A stretch of 64,000 nt of DNA from Clusia tigrina (taxonomy: Eukaryota; Arthropoda; Insecta; Diptera; Clusiidae): the NCBI GenBank assembly GCA_920105625.2, contig OV050032.1, positions 130,593,810-130,657,809 of the forward strand, given 5' to 3'. The notes beneath the pieces were generated by a model that was given only the letters and a program-made list of their open reading frames with translations, was not told the origin of the DNA and ran no database searches. This document shows positions 51,504 through 62,214 of this stretch, one piece after another (within the stretch, counting starts at the first letter, position 1; every line of letters starts with the position of its first letter). The position numbers were made by a program, and so were the translations under genes.

Positions 51504-52643
51504 TCAATTTAACTTTGAGTCCATGTGTATACCAAGGTATTTAGTTGTAGACCCTATTTTTATATATTTATTGTTTATTTTAATAGGTATTGGGTTAAAT
51601 TTTGCTTTAGTTGTAAACATTATTTGTACAGTCTTATCTTCATTAATTTTCAAGCACCATTTATCAAACCATTCCTTAACATTCTCTGTGTATATCTGCA
51701 GATTTGCAGTCGCAGTATTTAGATTTTTGTCAGATGCTAAGAGGATTGTGTCGTCGGCAAAGGTAGCAATTGTGGTATTCAGTTCTTTTGGAAGTGGTAT
51801 ATCTGAGGTAAATATGACATATAGCAGTGGTCCTAAAACACTCCCTTGAGGAACTCCAGCTGTTGTAGGATGAATAGACGAACACTCTTCGTTATATTTG
51901 AAGTAAATGAAACGATCACTAAGATAACTTTCAACAATCAAATAGTAGTCAAGTGGCATCATCGTCTTCAGTTTATGCAGCAGTCCTTTATGCCATACTT
52001 TGTCAAATGCTCTGGCAACGTCTAAGAATACAGCAACGTAGTTCCGCTTATATTCTATGTCTGTTTCAATTTTGTTTGTTATACGGTGTATCTGTTGAAT
52101 TGTTGAATGTCGTTTTCTGAAGCCGAATTGATGATTTGGTATAATGTTTTTATTGTCAAGGATCTGGCTAAGTCTATCATGTAATAGTTTTTCAGCAACT
52201 TTAGAGATTATGGGAAGTAGGCAAATTGGTCTATACGACGAAGCAGTTGTAGCATCTTTTCCCTGCTTCGGTAGTGCAATAATTTCAGCAACTTTCCATA
52301 CTTTGGGAAAAAATTGTAGTCGAAACATTGAGTTGATAACATTCCTTTAGTAGTTATAACCTATAGTAGGTAGCTCAGCGAGAGCTTTTCCTGTCAACAT
52401 ATCGTATCCTGGTGCTTTTTTGTGGTTTATTCGTTTTTTAATGCAATTAATTATTTCTGTTTTGTTTGTTTTCTTAATTTTGGTTGTAATGTCTATATTT
52501 AAGTCATTGCGTGTTTCAATATATTTATCTTCGTCATTTGATAGGACTTTTTCAAAGTATTTAGCCAATGCAGTTGCTTTTTCTTCATTGGTAGTAGCCC
52601 ATGAGTTGTCATCTGTGTTTTTAATTTCTTTGTGCATTTCCAT
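51504..52643 (-). pseudogene. Jockey-like LINE: reverse transcriptase
   Basis: 52347-52643 has the linker and KAPGYDMLTGKALAEL (the KAPGxD step). 51504-52328 reads FFPKVWKVAEIIALPKQGKD, YRPICLLPIISKVAEKLL, IPNHQFGFRKRHSTIQ, VFLDVARAFDKVWHKGL (first palm Asp), AGVPQGSVLGPLLYVIFTSD and TFADDTILLAS (catalytic FADD). The frame is 274 codons, uninterrupted. One break near 52340 separates it from the linker. Confidence 0.88.
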
Positions 52644-52715
52644 AATGAGTAGTTAGTATCCTGGGTAGGCTTCAAGTTTTTAGGTAATTTTCAACTTCTA
52701 TATTTCGTCTTTTAG

Positions 52716-53716
52716 TTAAATTTTCTTGAGTTTTTTGCAGGCTATATTTAAGGTGTGTTTATCCTCAGGCGATCTAGTTAGCTGACACCTTTTTCTCAGC
52801 TTTCTCTTCTCAATAATTTGCTTTCTTATGAAAATATCCGTTGTAGGTTTATTTCTTCTAAATTTATGCTGTTGGCTTGATTTGATTCCTGCGTCTAGGA
52901 CCACATCGTTGAAGTGAATAATGGCACGTTCAATGTCTAATTGTGTTTTCAGTGTGATAGACATATTCAGTTGATTTTCAATATGCTGTCTATACTCATT
53001 CCAGTTTGTTTTGTGGTTAAAAATCTTAGCTTTTGCTTCTATGGGTTTGATGTCAATTGTGTAGTCAAGTATTATCGGAGAGTGGTCTGAAGAAAGTTCA
53101 AAACAAGCTTTAATTTTTAATTGGTTACACTTTATATTTTTTGTTATGCTGAAGTCGATTAGATCTGGTATCTTTTTCCTCTCTGTTGGCCAGTATGTGG
53201 GTTCAACTGAGCTTAAAAATCTGCAGTTATTTTTGTTTATAGCATTAATCAGATTTCGTCCTTTTCTATTGGTTAGTCTAGATCCCCAGTCAGTGTGTTT
53301 TGCATTCAGATCTCCAGCTGCAATGAATCTTACGCCAAGCGTTTTTATGTAGTAATCATATTGATCCGTCGTTATTAGGTGTCTGGGGGGACAGTAAACT
53401 GAGGAAATGAGAATTGTCCCACTTGTATCCTCAATTTGCACAGTCGTGGATTGAATATGAGGTGTTGCATATGGTTGCCGTTCAGTATGTTTTAATAGTG
53501 AATAGCTGTCCCACCACGAGCTTTACCATCAGGATGATTTTTCACATAAATTTTATATCTAGGAAATACTAAATAACTTTTATTCGTAAAATATGTTTCT
53601 GAAACTAGAGCTATATCAATTTTTTTGTCAGACAAAAATTGCTTCAACTCAAGATAATGTTTTGTTAGGCCATTTGCATTCCAGGCTACAATTATTAAAC
53701 TATTACTTTCGTGCAT
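52716..53716 (-). pseudogene. Jockey-like LINE: endonuclease
   Basis: 53492-53716 opens MHESNSLIIVAWNANGLTKH (the ORF2 start of jockey elements; WNANGL), IDIALVSETYFT (ET step) and ARGGTAIHY. A frame change near 53470 leads to 52716-53441: ILISSVYCPPRH, FIAAGDLNAKHTDWGSRLTN (catalytic DLNAKH) and SSDHSPIILDYTI (SDHSP). All major motifs present; one frame break. Confidence 0.85.
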
Positions 53717-53927
53717 TTAAGCTTGTTAGTAACATTGTAATGATATTCATCATATTAGTCATATGAGTGATTAGGGATTTCACCATGTCTTTAAGTTCAT
53801 TAATATCACTATCGTTTGAATTTTTTGCATTTTCTTCAGTTTTATTTGGATTTGACGACCCTGCAATTTCGACATAGCTTACGCCTGGTTTAATTACTGA
53901 TCCATCCAGATTTTTGGTCTGAAGTAA
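53703..53927 (-). pseudogene. Jockey-like LINE: end of ORF1
   Basis: The minus strand reads IKPGVSYVEIAG, then a Ser/Asn/Glu-rich linker and a Met-rich coiled helix (ELKDMVKSLITHMTNMMNI), the usual tail of jockey ORF1 after its knuckles. It overlaps the ORF2 start by a few bases. Cut at 53927 by the 5' truncation. Confidence 0.65.
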
Positions 53928-54345
53928 TAACGTACTGATGCCTCTAAGAATGACCAACAGCCGTATTGAAGATGACACGATGAGAAAGGTGAAAGAACGG
54001 TGGAGTATTGCCACATGTAAGAACGCGAAACTCATGTGCACACTGTACAGCACTCATACCAAATCGATATTGGCACTTCCGAGGAAGGATTGCAGAACGG
54101 TAGTAGGAGTACTCACAGGTCACTGTCTAACGGCGGTACACGCTAAAAGGAAGGGACTCACAAACAATAGTGAATGCAGGAAATGTGAGGAGCAAGGCAC
54201 AAGAGAAACTATGGCGCGCTTATCACATCTGGGAGCTCCTTGGTTTGAAGGACTAAAAGAGGTCGCACAACTAGGTATAGTTTCTCTCTTAAGATTTGCT
54301 AAGAGCGTCCCCCTGTTCAACGATTCATACTATAGCTCTTAAATG
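53928..54345 (+). pseudogene. LINE fragment: C-terminal knuckle, right piece
   Basis: Resumes in the frame left at 50830 (VSNV, then LMPLRMTNSRIED). 53938-54342 reads ALPRKDCRTVVGVLTGHCLT, then the knuckle ECRKCEEQGTRETMARLSH, where the closing His/Cys pair is altered. It ends SVPLFNDSYYSS. No recognisable tail follows; gypsy integrase resumes at about 54346. Confidence 0.7.
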
Positions 54346-55015
54346 GATATCCATCTTGCACTGCCAAGGACCTTGTAGGTCTATGTGTGGTCTTAACGGC
54401 CGGCCAGTCTATCGGTGTGCCAGAAAAGTTAATTTCTGACAACGGTACACATTTTTTTTTTAGGTGAATGAAACAGTTTGCAACAAAATACGGCTTCAAA
54501 CACACAAGCTCATCACCCTATCACCAACAAGGAAATGGTAAAGCAGAATCGGCAGTTGCAAAAAACATATTATTTAACCTAACGAGGAGAACGAGGATAT
54601 GTGGTGGCTTCTACTACATTGGGGAAATACACCAAACAAGATAGGAAGCAGCTAGTAGAAAGACTGATGTGTAAAAAACAAGATGCGGCTTGCTAGAAAT
54701 TTCCAGTAATTTTAATGTGCCAGAAAAAATTTATATAAAAAGGAAAAAGGGCTAGTATTACTACTAGAAGTTGAAAGAAATTTATATTAAAAGGAAAAAG
54801 GGCTAGTACTACTACTAGAAGATGAAAGAAATACTAGATGTTGGCATTGGACAAGACGTTTTATTGCAGATAAGGCCTGATACTAACAATCTATGGTCTA
54901 AAGGTATAGTAAAATACCAAGTATCCAGTCGGTCATATGTGATTGATGTCAACAAGACCCCTTACAGAAGAGACCGCGTGAACATAAAGGAAACATTATA
55001 AGCAAGAAAAACTGA
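54346..55015 (+). pseudogene. Ty3/gypsy integrase, C-terminal part (split)
   Basis: Reads TAKDLVGLCVVLTAGQSIGV, then KLISDNGTHF (second catalytic Asp), a poly-T tract with a shift, and KYGFKHTSSSPYHQQGNGKA with ESAV (catalytic Glu). After more breaks, 54840-55000 reads IGQDVLLQIRPDTNNLWSKG and SRSYVIDVNKTPYRRDRV, the C-terminal DNA-binding domain. Joins 49736-50215 in family order. Confidence 0.75.
54727..54828. repeat. Tandem duplication, two ~51-bp units
   Basis: AAATTTATATAAAAAGGAAA and AAATTTATATTAAAAGGAAA start parallel units about 51 bases apart. Each continues AAGGGCTAGTA(T/C)TACTACTAGAAG. A local slip duplication in the integrase C-terminal region. Confidence 0.82.
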
Positions 55016-55251
55016 ACAGCTCAAGCTTAGATAGTTCAATAGACAACTTTGAATCACCATTGAACTCATATACCGATCTTTTTTTCCATAATTGGAACGG
55101 AGGTGAAAATCTTCAAAAGACACTGGTAACATTACGGCACCAGTAGTGTGGGATTCTTACCCACTAAAACCACCTCCATCGCAGCCTCCCCCGCGGGACC
55201 GCCGCAAGGTAATACTTCTCCGGGGGGGGTAGTATGGTCAGCGGACCCCTC

Positions 55252-56094
55252 CTAGCTATTTTCCATTGCTCGTCTTCGCCACTCCTGGTGGCGGAGGTCT
55301 TTCATAATAGCGGCGGTGGTGTCACACACCGCAGCCCATTTCTCCGGGCTCTCGAGCATATGCTGCACTATGTTGTCGGGCACCACGGGCTCTCCACATA
55401 CTCCTTGTAGTGCCACTCTAGCACTTTCATGACGTGGGCAATAGAAGAAGACATGTTTGGGATCTTCTATCTCTGTACCTCCACAGTTTGCACAGTAGGG
55501 AGATTCCTCCAAGTGGAATCTGTGCAGGTATGCCCGAAAACCTCCGTGGCCTGTCAGCAATTGTGTGACGTAGAAATTCACCTCACCATGCGACCTGCTT
55601 ACCCATTGCTGAATGTTGGGGATCAGCCTTCTTGTCCAGCGGCCATTTGTAGAAGTATCTCACTGGGCTTGCCACTCTTGAAGGGTCTTCCGCTTTCCAA
55701 TTTCCAAGAGCTCCTCTACATTTGTCGCGTGTGTCCCTTTGGCGTGGTAGAGGTTCATCGCTTCTTTCACTAGCAGGTTCACGGGAATCATGCCGGCTAT
55801 TACCAAGGTGGCATCTGTGGATACGGTGCGGTATGCGCAGATCACTCGTAGTGCACTTCTCCTGTATGCTGCCTCAATGGTGCGGACGTAAGCCTTCACA
55901 TCCGCGTTTTCGGCCCATATTGGCGCTCCATAGAGAATAATGGATCTGACAACCCCGGCGATAAGTCGCCTTTTCCGCTGCCTGGGTCCTCCCACGTTGG
56001 GCATTATTCTACATAGGAGAGAACATGTGTTTGCTGCCTTATCTCCCACGCGCCGCATATGTTCTTTGAAGGTAAGCCGCGCGTCTATCCACAC
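55252..56094 (-). pseudogene. R1-type LINE: thumb and C-terminal knuckle
   Basis: 55660-56094 reads LTFKEHMRRVGDKAANTCSL, RRLIAGVVRSIILYGAPIWA and MIPVNLLVKEAM. A stop and shift near 55590-55660 lead to 55252-55581: YVTQLLTGHGGFRAYLHRFH, then YCANCGGTEIEDPKHVFFYC, a CxxC...HxxxxC knuckle. No RNase H lies between, as expected for R1. Confidence 0.82.
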
Positions 56095-56142
56095 TCCTAG
56101 GTACTTGAGGTGTGGAATCGTGGTTATGGCACATCTACCAAC

Positions 56143-57213
56143 TCATATTTCCACTACCTCCAATACTCTGCGGCTCGAAACCAGGATTGCCTCGGTCTTG
56201 TGTTCAGCCAAGCTAAGTCCAACGTTTGCAAGCCATCTTCCGACAGTAGCCACAGTTCGGTTGGCCTCTGCTACCACTTCCTTCAAGTATTTAGCTGTGA
56301 TTACCAATGCTATGTCGTCCGCGTATCCGATGATTTTGACACCATCAGGGACCTGTACGCGGAGGATGCCGTCATACATAGCATTCCAGAGTAACGGTCC
56401 AAGCACCGATCCCTGGGGAACTCCTCCGATAATCTTGTGCGACTCCACACCTTTTTCGGACTGGTAGAGCAGGATCCTATCGCTGAAGTAGCTGGCAATC
56501 ATTCGCCTCAGGTAGATGGGTACCCCAAACTCTGCTAACGCTTTGGCTATGCGCTCCCAGCTAGCTGAGTTGAAAGCGTTTTTGACATCTAGGGTGACCA
56601 CAAGGCAATACCTCTTGGTTCCACCTCTCCATCGTTTCCCCTGGATCGCTGTTTTAGCCGTCTGGACAAGTTCGTTGATGGCGTCCACGGTAGATCTCGC
56701 CTTCCGGAAACCATATTGCCGTTTTGAGAGCCCTCCAGATTTTGCAATGGCCTCATCAATCCTGTCACAGATTATCCGCTCCAGAATTTTTCCCGCCGTA
56801 TCCAACATGCAGAGTGGGCGGTACGCTGAAGGGTCCTCTGTTGGTTTGTTGGCTTTCAGCACCAGGACCAATCGTTGCCTCTTCCATCTCTTTGGGAAAA
56901 TACCTTCTCTCAGGCAAGCGTCGTACATTTTCCTCAGTGGCTCTGGGTTCAGTGCAGCTGCGGTCTTGAGCACTCGGTTGGGGATTCCATCTGGGCCGGG
57001 TGCTTTCTGGTCTGCAAACTTCCCAACCGCGCGCAACACCTCATCTATAGTCACACTGGGTATTGATTCCTCCGTTTGCTCCAGAGGGAGCTCGTATGGG
57101 ACATAGTTCTGTACTGGAAAGAGCTGTGCCACTATGCGTCTGAGCAACATTGGGCAGGTTGGGGCTGGCTGCCTATAACAGGGCAATTTTCGCATGACAA
57201 GTCTATATGCCAT
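56143..57213 (-). pseudogene. R1-type LINE: reverse transcriptase, long open frame
   Basis: 356 uninterrupted codons. DQKAPGPDGIPNRVL, KRWKRQRLVLVLKANKP, YRPLCMLDTAGKILERII, RQYGFRKARSTVDAINELV, VVTLDVKNAFNSASWERI (first palm Asp), IGGVPQGSVLGPLLWNAMY and IIGYADDIALVITA (catalytic YADD) are all present. It ends at a frame change near 56143, ahead of the thumb. The RT domain itself looks intact. Confidence 0.9.
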
Positions 57214-57228
57214 GCCCCATGGGTCGTC

Positions 57229-57717
57229 CTAAACTTGTGAGCATAATTCAGCGAATCTGGTGCTCTTGCTCTTCTTAATTGCCTTCTTCAGAACATTTCT
57301 GGCTTCCTTGAAGGCCTGGTGCTTCTGCAGGGAATCCGGTTTCCGTATGGAACGTTGATACCTTCTCCTCGCAGCATGGCATGCTTTACGGAGCTCGCCT
57401 ATTGCATCCGTCCACCAGTAGACAGGTTTATGCCTCCCACCATATGCTCTCCTGGGCATTGCCGCGTCGCAGGCGTTTTCTACCTTCTCACCTACCGATC
57501 TTGGAGCAGCGTATATGTCTGAGAGCTCTAACACTACTAAGGACTCAACTCCCTTGAGAATAAGACCCGAGAATCGACCAAAAAACATGTCGAGGTGCCA
57601 GTTGGACTTCGTGATTATGACTGCTGAACATACTAAATAAAAAAAGGAGAAGATGTTATATATGGTTTGACGAGATCTGACATCGCCGTAACTTTTAGAA
57701 CACGGGAAAATACGCAT
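57229..57717 (-). pseudogene. R1-type LINE: linker before RT, 5' truncation point
   Basis: The lower part reads AYGGRHKPVYWWTDAIGELR, CHAARRRYQRSIRK and RNVLKKAIKKSKSTRFAELC, the typical endonuclease-RT linker (PVYWWxxEI). Its first ~35 residues (MRIFPCSKSYGDVRSRQ...) match no family and probably read into flanking DNA. A stop at 57229 separates it from RT. Confidence 0.72.
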
Positions 57718-57720
57718 GGC

Positions 57721-58479
57721 GGAGAACGGAGGTTAGAGACATATAATTTAACTTGAAAACAATAAACTTTGTTATTTATTCTCAATATAGATCTCCTCTA
57801 TTACATAATATTACTTAATATTACATTATCAATACAAAACCCGATCATCAAACCCAATCACTTTAGATTTAGAGCATGTATCTCTGTGCTTTGGTAACTC
57901 TGAATTTATTCAAACTAAAATAGAACAAAAGCAAATTATGCAGAAAAAATTTTACAAATTATATGTAAAGAATGGACCACTATTTCCAATTTAATTAAGC
58001 AAAATTTATTACTTGCAAATTTCCGGCAGAAAATATTTCACGATTTATCAATTCCACACTTACCAGAGCACCTCAGTTGGAATAAAGAACAGTACTGTAA
58101 ACTGGTCAACCTTACATTTACAACAAGGGATAGATTTACCTTTATTGACTTAGTTAACTGTATAAAACGAAGAGAAATTTTTTGCTAAAAACTCACTAAA
58201 TATCTATCAATATTCTTATGCCGGATCGGCTGCGGTTATAATGTCTTTTTTTTTATTAAACCATTTATTTGTTATTGTATCTTACTCCATTGGAAACTAA
58301 TAATAAGTTATCAAATCTTAAAACTAATGTATTAAATATGCTCTTTGCCTATTGCTTGGAGCTATTTGGGTTCTACTAGTTCATATATATTAATTAATTA
58401 TAATTTTAAAAAGAAGAGGGAAACAAAATTTTATATAAATACATATTACAGATTAGTTTGTAAACAGGTTTAGAAACAT
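57721..58479. other. AT-rich stretch, no gene seen
   Basis: Poly-A and poly-T runs, (TA) and TTAAT motifs. No frame, terminal repeat or array I can support. Confidence 0.5.
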
Positions 58480-58663
58480 GGTTTCTTTAGACGTGAAGTA
58501 GAATTCTGCTGGAGTAGACTTCTTGGAAGTATGTTCGGATGATTTTCCAGGCGATTCAGGTAATTCTGCCTTAATTCTACGATTTCTTCTTTTATAGTGG
58601 ATATATGTATATCGTTGTGAAAGTTTTTATTCTTGATAAACCATGGTGCGCCGGTAATTGTTC

Positions 58664-59506
58664 TTAGGATTTTCGACTATGCCCTTTGGATAAGTTTAGG
58701 TTTGAGGTGCTCGCACTACCCCAAACTTGCACCCCATATGTCCATATGGGCTTTATTATAGCTTTGTATAGAGGGACTTTGTATTCCAAGCGCTTCTTTG
58801 ATTTTTTGTTGATTAACCTATTCAGAGAGTTAGCTTTTAGTTTCATTTGAGTTCTTTTCGCTTCTATGTGCTTCCTCCAAGTTAATCTACGCTCAAGATG
58901 GATTCCTAAATACTTCACTTCTGTTGATTGCGGTATTTTTATGTCACTTAGTGACACAGCTGGACAGGTGCTGGTTCTGAGGGAGAACGTTATGTGAGTA
59001 CCTTTCGCTTCGTTAACTTTAATACGCCAGTTTGCCAGCCAAATTTCTAAATCTTTAAGGTGATTTTTTAGGTCACGAGAGGCGATATGTGGATTTTGAG
59101 GGGTACTTAAAATAGCTGTGTCGTCAGCAAATGTGGAAGTAAATAGGCTGTTATTTATTTCTTTATTATTTGTGCACTAGCCCCCATGCCAGATTTTATC
59201 GAAGGCTTGGGCAATGTCTAGAAATATTACTGAACAGTATTTCTTCTGCTCGAAAGCTCTTCTGATTTCGCTTGTTATACGGTGCACCTGCTCTATTGTA
59301 CCGCGGTCTTTTCTAAATCCGAATTGATGAGTAGGAATGTTGCCATTTTGATTTAGGTAGGGCATAATTTTAACAAGTAACAATTTTTCAAATATTTTTG
59401 AGAGGAGGCTTATGGGCCTCTTTTGCATTAAGACCTCTTTTGCATTAAGACCTGTTTTAATGACACACTCTAAGTCTTTGATTTTTAGTTGAAGCGGCTG
59501 AGTCAC
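58664..59506 (-). pseudogene. Jockey-like LINE: reverse transcriptase remnants
   Basis: 59177-59506 reads RPISLLSKIFEKLLLVKIM, IPTHQFGFRKDRGTIEQ and VIFLDIAQAFDKIWHGG (first palm Asp). A stop near 59177 and a deletion then skip much of the palm; TFADDTAILS-like sequence at about 59105-59140 is in another frame. 58664-58957 has VKYLGIHLERRLTWRKH and KPIWTYGVQVWGSA (thumb). Confidence 0.78.
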
Positions 59507-59629
59507 TTTGGTTCTAGGTAAAGTAGGGACCTCGAAGTTATTGCACGGAGCATTAGGGCAAAAAACTGTTTGAAGATGTGCAGCAAATGCTGCTCCTTTT
59601 TCTTCATCGCTTTTGGCCCAACTTCCATT

Positions 59630-60600
59630 TCAAAGTCTTACTCGTGGCTCACTTTCCTTTGGGCTTTTTGCAACCTTTGTAGCTCTACAAAGTGAATAAT
59701 TGGTGTATTTAAGCGGGCCCAGATCTTTAATATAAGTGTCAATACTTGGTTCAGCTTCCTTTTGAAGTACATCTCTAAGGTGATTTTGTGACAATTTTAA
59801 TTTCCTCTTTAGGGCAGGTAACCTATATTTCTGCCATTCTCGTCTTAGGCGTCTTTTCTCCTTAACGAGGCAGTGCACATGGGTTGAAGTTATATAACGG
59901 GTAACAACCTGCATCGTTTTTTCTGTTGGTGTTGCGCACGCAGCCGCTGATTCTAACAAGGAATTCAACTAGTGGAGCGCTCTCTCTAAGTCATCTTTGT
60001 TTTCCAGGCAAATATGTGTACTCACGTATTTCTTATACTTGAGCCAGTTCGTTTTGTTGGTGGTCAATTTAGGCGATTTATGGACAAGTTCAGGAGTTTT
60101 GTTAAAGTATATGATGAAAGGTGAGTGATCGGAGGACAAGTCGAAAATTGATTCAGAGGAAAACAGTGCCCTGTCTATATTTTTGATCACAGCGAAATCA
60201 ATAAGATCAGGGATTTTATGCTTGTCTCAAGTGGCCAGTACGTGGGTTGGCCACTTGAGACAAAATCTAGATGATTTGGATGATCAATTAACACATCGTA
60301 CAACTGTTTGCCTTTAGGGTTTACCAGACGAGAGCCCCAGTAGGTATGCTTAGAATTATAATCTCCAGCTGCTATAAATTTTTTTCCGAGTGTTTGAAAA
60401 AACTGAAGGAATTTTTCTGACGTTACTTGGAATCTATGTGGACAGTATACTGCAGGCATTGTTATACTTTCGCCCCAGCACTGAAGGGAGATTGAAGTGG
60501 CTTGGATTTGTCTTTCGGCATATTTGTCACGTAGGAAATGTTTTATACGGGCATAAATTAGAATTCCTGCGCCTCCGTACGCTTTACCATTATTTCATCT
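59630..60600 (-). pseudogene. Jockey-like LINE: endonuclease and linker
   Basis: 60187-60459 reads PAVYCPHRFQVT and KFIAAGDYNSKHTYWGSRLV (the catalytic DxNxKH..WGS step). 59969-60190 has IFDLSSDHSPFIIYF (SDHSP). 59630-59968 is the linker (KEKRRLRREWQKYR). An inverted ~22-base stretch, CACTTGAGACAAA against TTTGTCTCAAGTGGCCA, surrounds a break near 60225-60260. The start of the domain (above 60460) is out of frame. Confidence 0.75.
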
Positions 60601-60640
60601 GGTTCAGTTTCTGGTTCTACTCCTTTTGTTTACTTTGATA

Positions 60641-61132
60641 GCAGCATTGTTATGACCGGAATCCAGTAGCAGCCATCGGGAATAGGGGTTCACGGCGTGA
60701 ACATGCCGCCCCCTTGCAGTATTGCAAAAAAGCGCACCTTGAACAGGCCCGAATCCCATTCTCCTATTCCCTTCGCATGTGGAGGGTGGTTTGGTGATCC
60801 CCTCTGCAGATGGCGCATGGGGGCTGCTGGCGCAGCAGGGTAAAGAGCTTCACCCGGAGATGAGTACCTGATCACCCGAGTTCGGGGTTGGAGAGCAAGA
60901 AAGACACCTTCTATTCGATGGCCTTCGTTGCGGCACATCTAGCACAACGTGGGTTAGGTGCGGTGGGGTTGTACCTGCCGAGTGGTCGCCTTCGGCAGGT
61001 TTGTAGGTGATGGTTCCGGGTGGTCAATTGGAAACTGGATTGCCTACAGCAGCGTAAGCTGAGCAGTGGTGTATGTTCGGTTTCTCGATAAGTCGGAGTG
61101 ATGAATGATCTGGATGGGAAGAAATCGAAAAA
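60641..61132. other. GC-richer stretch, unassigned
   Basis: Unlike its neighbours in composition. A minus-strand frame at 60690-60938 (82 codons, Pro/Arg-rich) has no family match. It contains CGGCGTGAACATGCCG, a short inverted repeat, near 60690. It could be an untranslated part of a LINE or of the BEL element to the right. I cannot name it. Confidence 0.35.
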
Positions 61133-61770
61133 TTAGTAGGTGAAGTAAAAGGATAGATTATGAAAATGAAGGAAAGAAAAAATAAACGGGGTTGTCAACA
61201 AGAAGCCGATCGTAATTACGCTGCACTCCAGAGAGGAGGGGTTTCGTCCTCCAGCGCCATTACTCCATTGGTGATAGTCCATTTTCGGATTTCTGGGGCA
61301 AACACCATCTTCACGTTGCGGATATTCCCAAGAGGTCCTGGAAATGCCGGCGTGATTCTCATCAGGCACCGCTCGTACCCCCATCAGATCACACGGCTTC
61401 GCTTGCTTTGACGTTGCCCACCTAACCTTCCAGAAAGAAACGCGATTGTCTCCTCAGGTATAAGTGGATCAGTGAGTCGGGCTCCCATCAAAAGTTTACA
61501 GGAAGCTGGTGATAGCAAGTCTCTGAAGTTTTCCAGAAGATTACAGTTGGGCCGGAACGGAACACCGTTTCTACTATGAGCTGAAGTAAAGGAAAAATCT
61601 CTCCAGTTACGCATTAGTAGCCCTAATTGTAGCTGAGAGTGGTACTGGTACCCATCTCCTGCTTTATTTACTCCCCTCATATGTGACACAGTTGGGGGAC
61701 GAAAGTAAAGTCCCACGATATGCTGGGTGCAGGGATTGAGAATAGATCCGCGAATTTTGCGAATCCGCAT
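61133..61770 (-). pseudogene. BEL/Pao pol, possible integrase C-terminus
   Basis: 61384-61770 ends with LLSPASCKLLMGARLTDPL, which loosely fits the LTPxHFLxGxxL step after the Pao integrase core. The next frame down reads ITPAFPGPLGNIRNVKMV, a possible C-terminal strand. Most of RNase H and the integrase core are missing or unreadable. Weak assignment. Confidence 0.4.
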
Positions 61771-61782
61771 TAGTCTGTTAAG

Positions 61783-62073
61783 TTAATGCTTTGTTTGTGA
61801 TAAAGCCTGATATTCAGTGTGGTTATCAGGTGCTAATCTGACCCAGCATGGCACGCGTATTTGGGATATCGCCTGATATTGATAATAGAAATCTTCCCAT
61901 CTAACTAGAGTAGCGGGATTCATTTGGTCGTCCCAACTTATTTGGTCCCACCAGATTTGTTGCATCAAGATGTGGTCGATCGAAATTAACTCTCCTGTAG
62001 GGTCGAAGAGTTGCGCAGCAATATACAATACCTTTCGGTTGGTGTGCTTAAAAATTGAAAGAATGGTTCCCAA
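61783..62073 (-). pseudogene. BEL/Pao A17 region after RT
   Basis: Reads TNRKVLYIAAQLFDPTGELI, HILMQQIWWDQISWDD and RVPCWV. These match the Pao RKVLSxxAxxFDPxGxxxP, MQxLW...LxWDD and RW-like steps, partly mutated (FDPTGEL for FDPLGWL). Directly downstream of RT in the element sense. Confidence 0.75.
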
Positions 62074-62214
62074 ACGTAAAGAAAATATATCACAATACTG
62101 GCCGCATCGAGAACCTACGGTACTAGGGGTACAAGCCTCCTCATATTTGAAGAAGTCTTTCAGGAGTAGAAGCCCCGGCGATAGGTCGGAAAAAATGGGC
62201 TCACAGCTGGCAGT

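Larger units (their letters stand above)
50831..53927 (-). mobile_element. Jockey-like LINE inserted in an RNase H-type LINE
   Basis: The poly-A tail shows as poly-T at about 50832-50845. TAACGTA occurs at both ends (50824-50830 and 53928-53934), fitting a target-site duplication. It carries the C-terminal end of ORF1, endonuclease and RT, and is 5'-truncated in ORF1. About 3.1 kb. Confidence 0.88.
55090..57720 (-). mobile_element. R1-type LINE, 5'-truncated
   Basis: Covers the end of the endonuclease linker, RT and the C-terminal knuckle, with no RNase H. Its 3' boundary near 55090-55200 is GC-rich with a C8 run on the minus strand. The closest style is the R1 clade. It is the best-kept non-nested LINE here. 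Confidence 0.78.
58480..60640 (-). mobile_element. Second jockey-like LINE relic
   Basis: Minus-strand order from the right: endonuclease start, endonuclease, linker, RT, thumb. It is a different lineage from 50831-53927, since motif wording differs. Many stops, and RT is missing its centre. No poly-A tail clearly marks the 3' end. Confidence 0.72.

Noticed and set aside
56516..57106. 196-codon plus-strand frame
   Set aside because: Antisense shadow of the R1-type RT.
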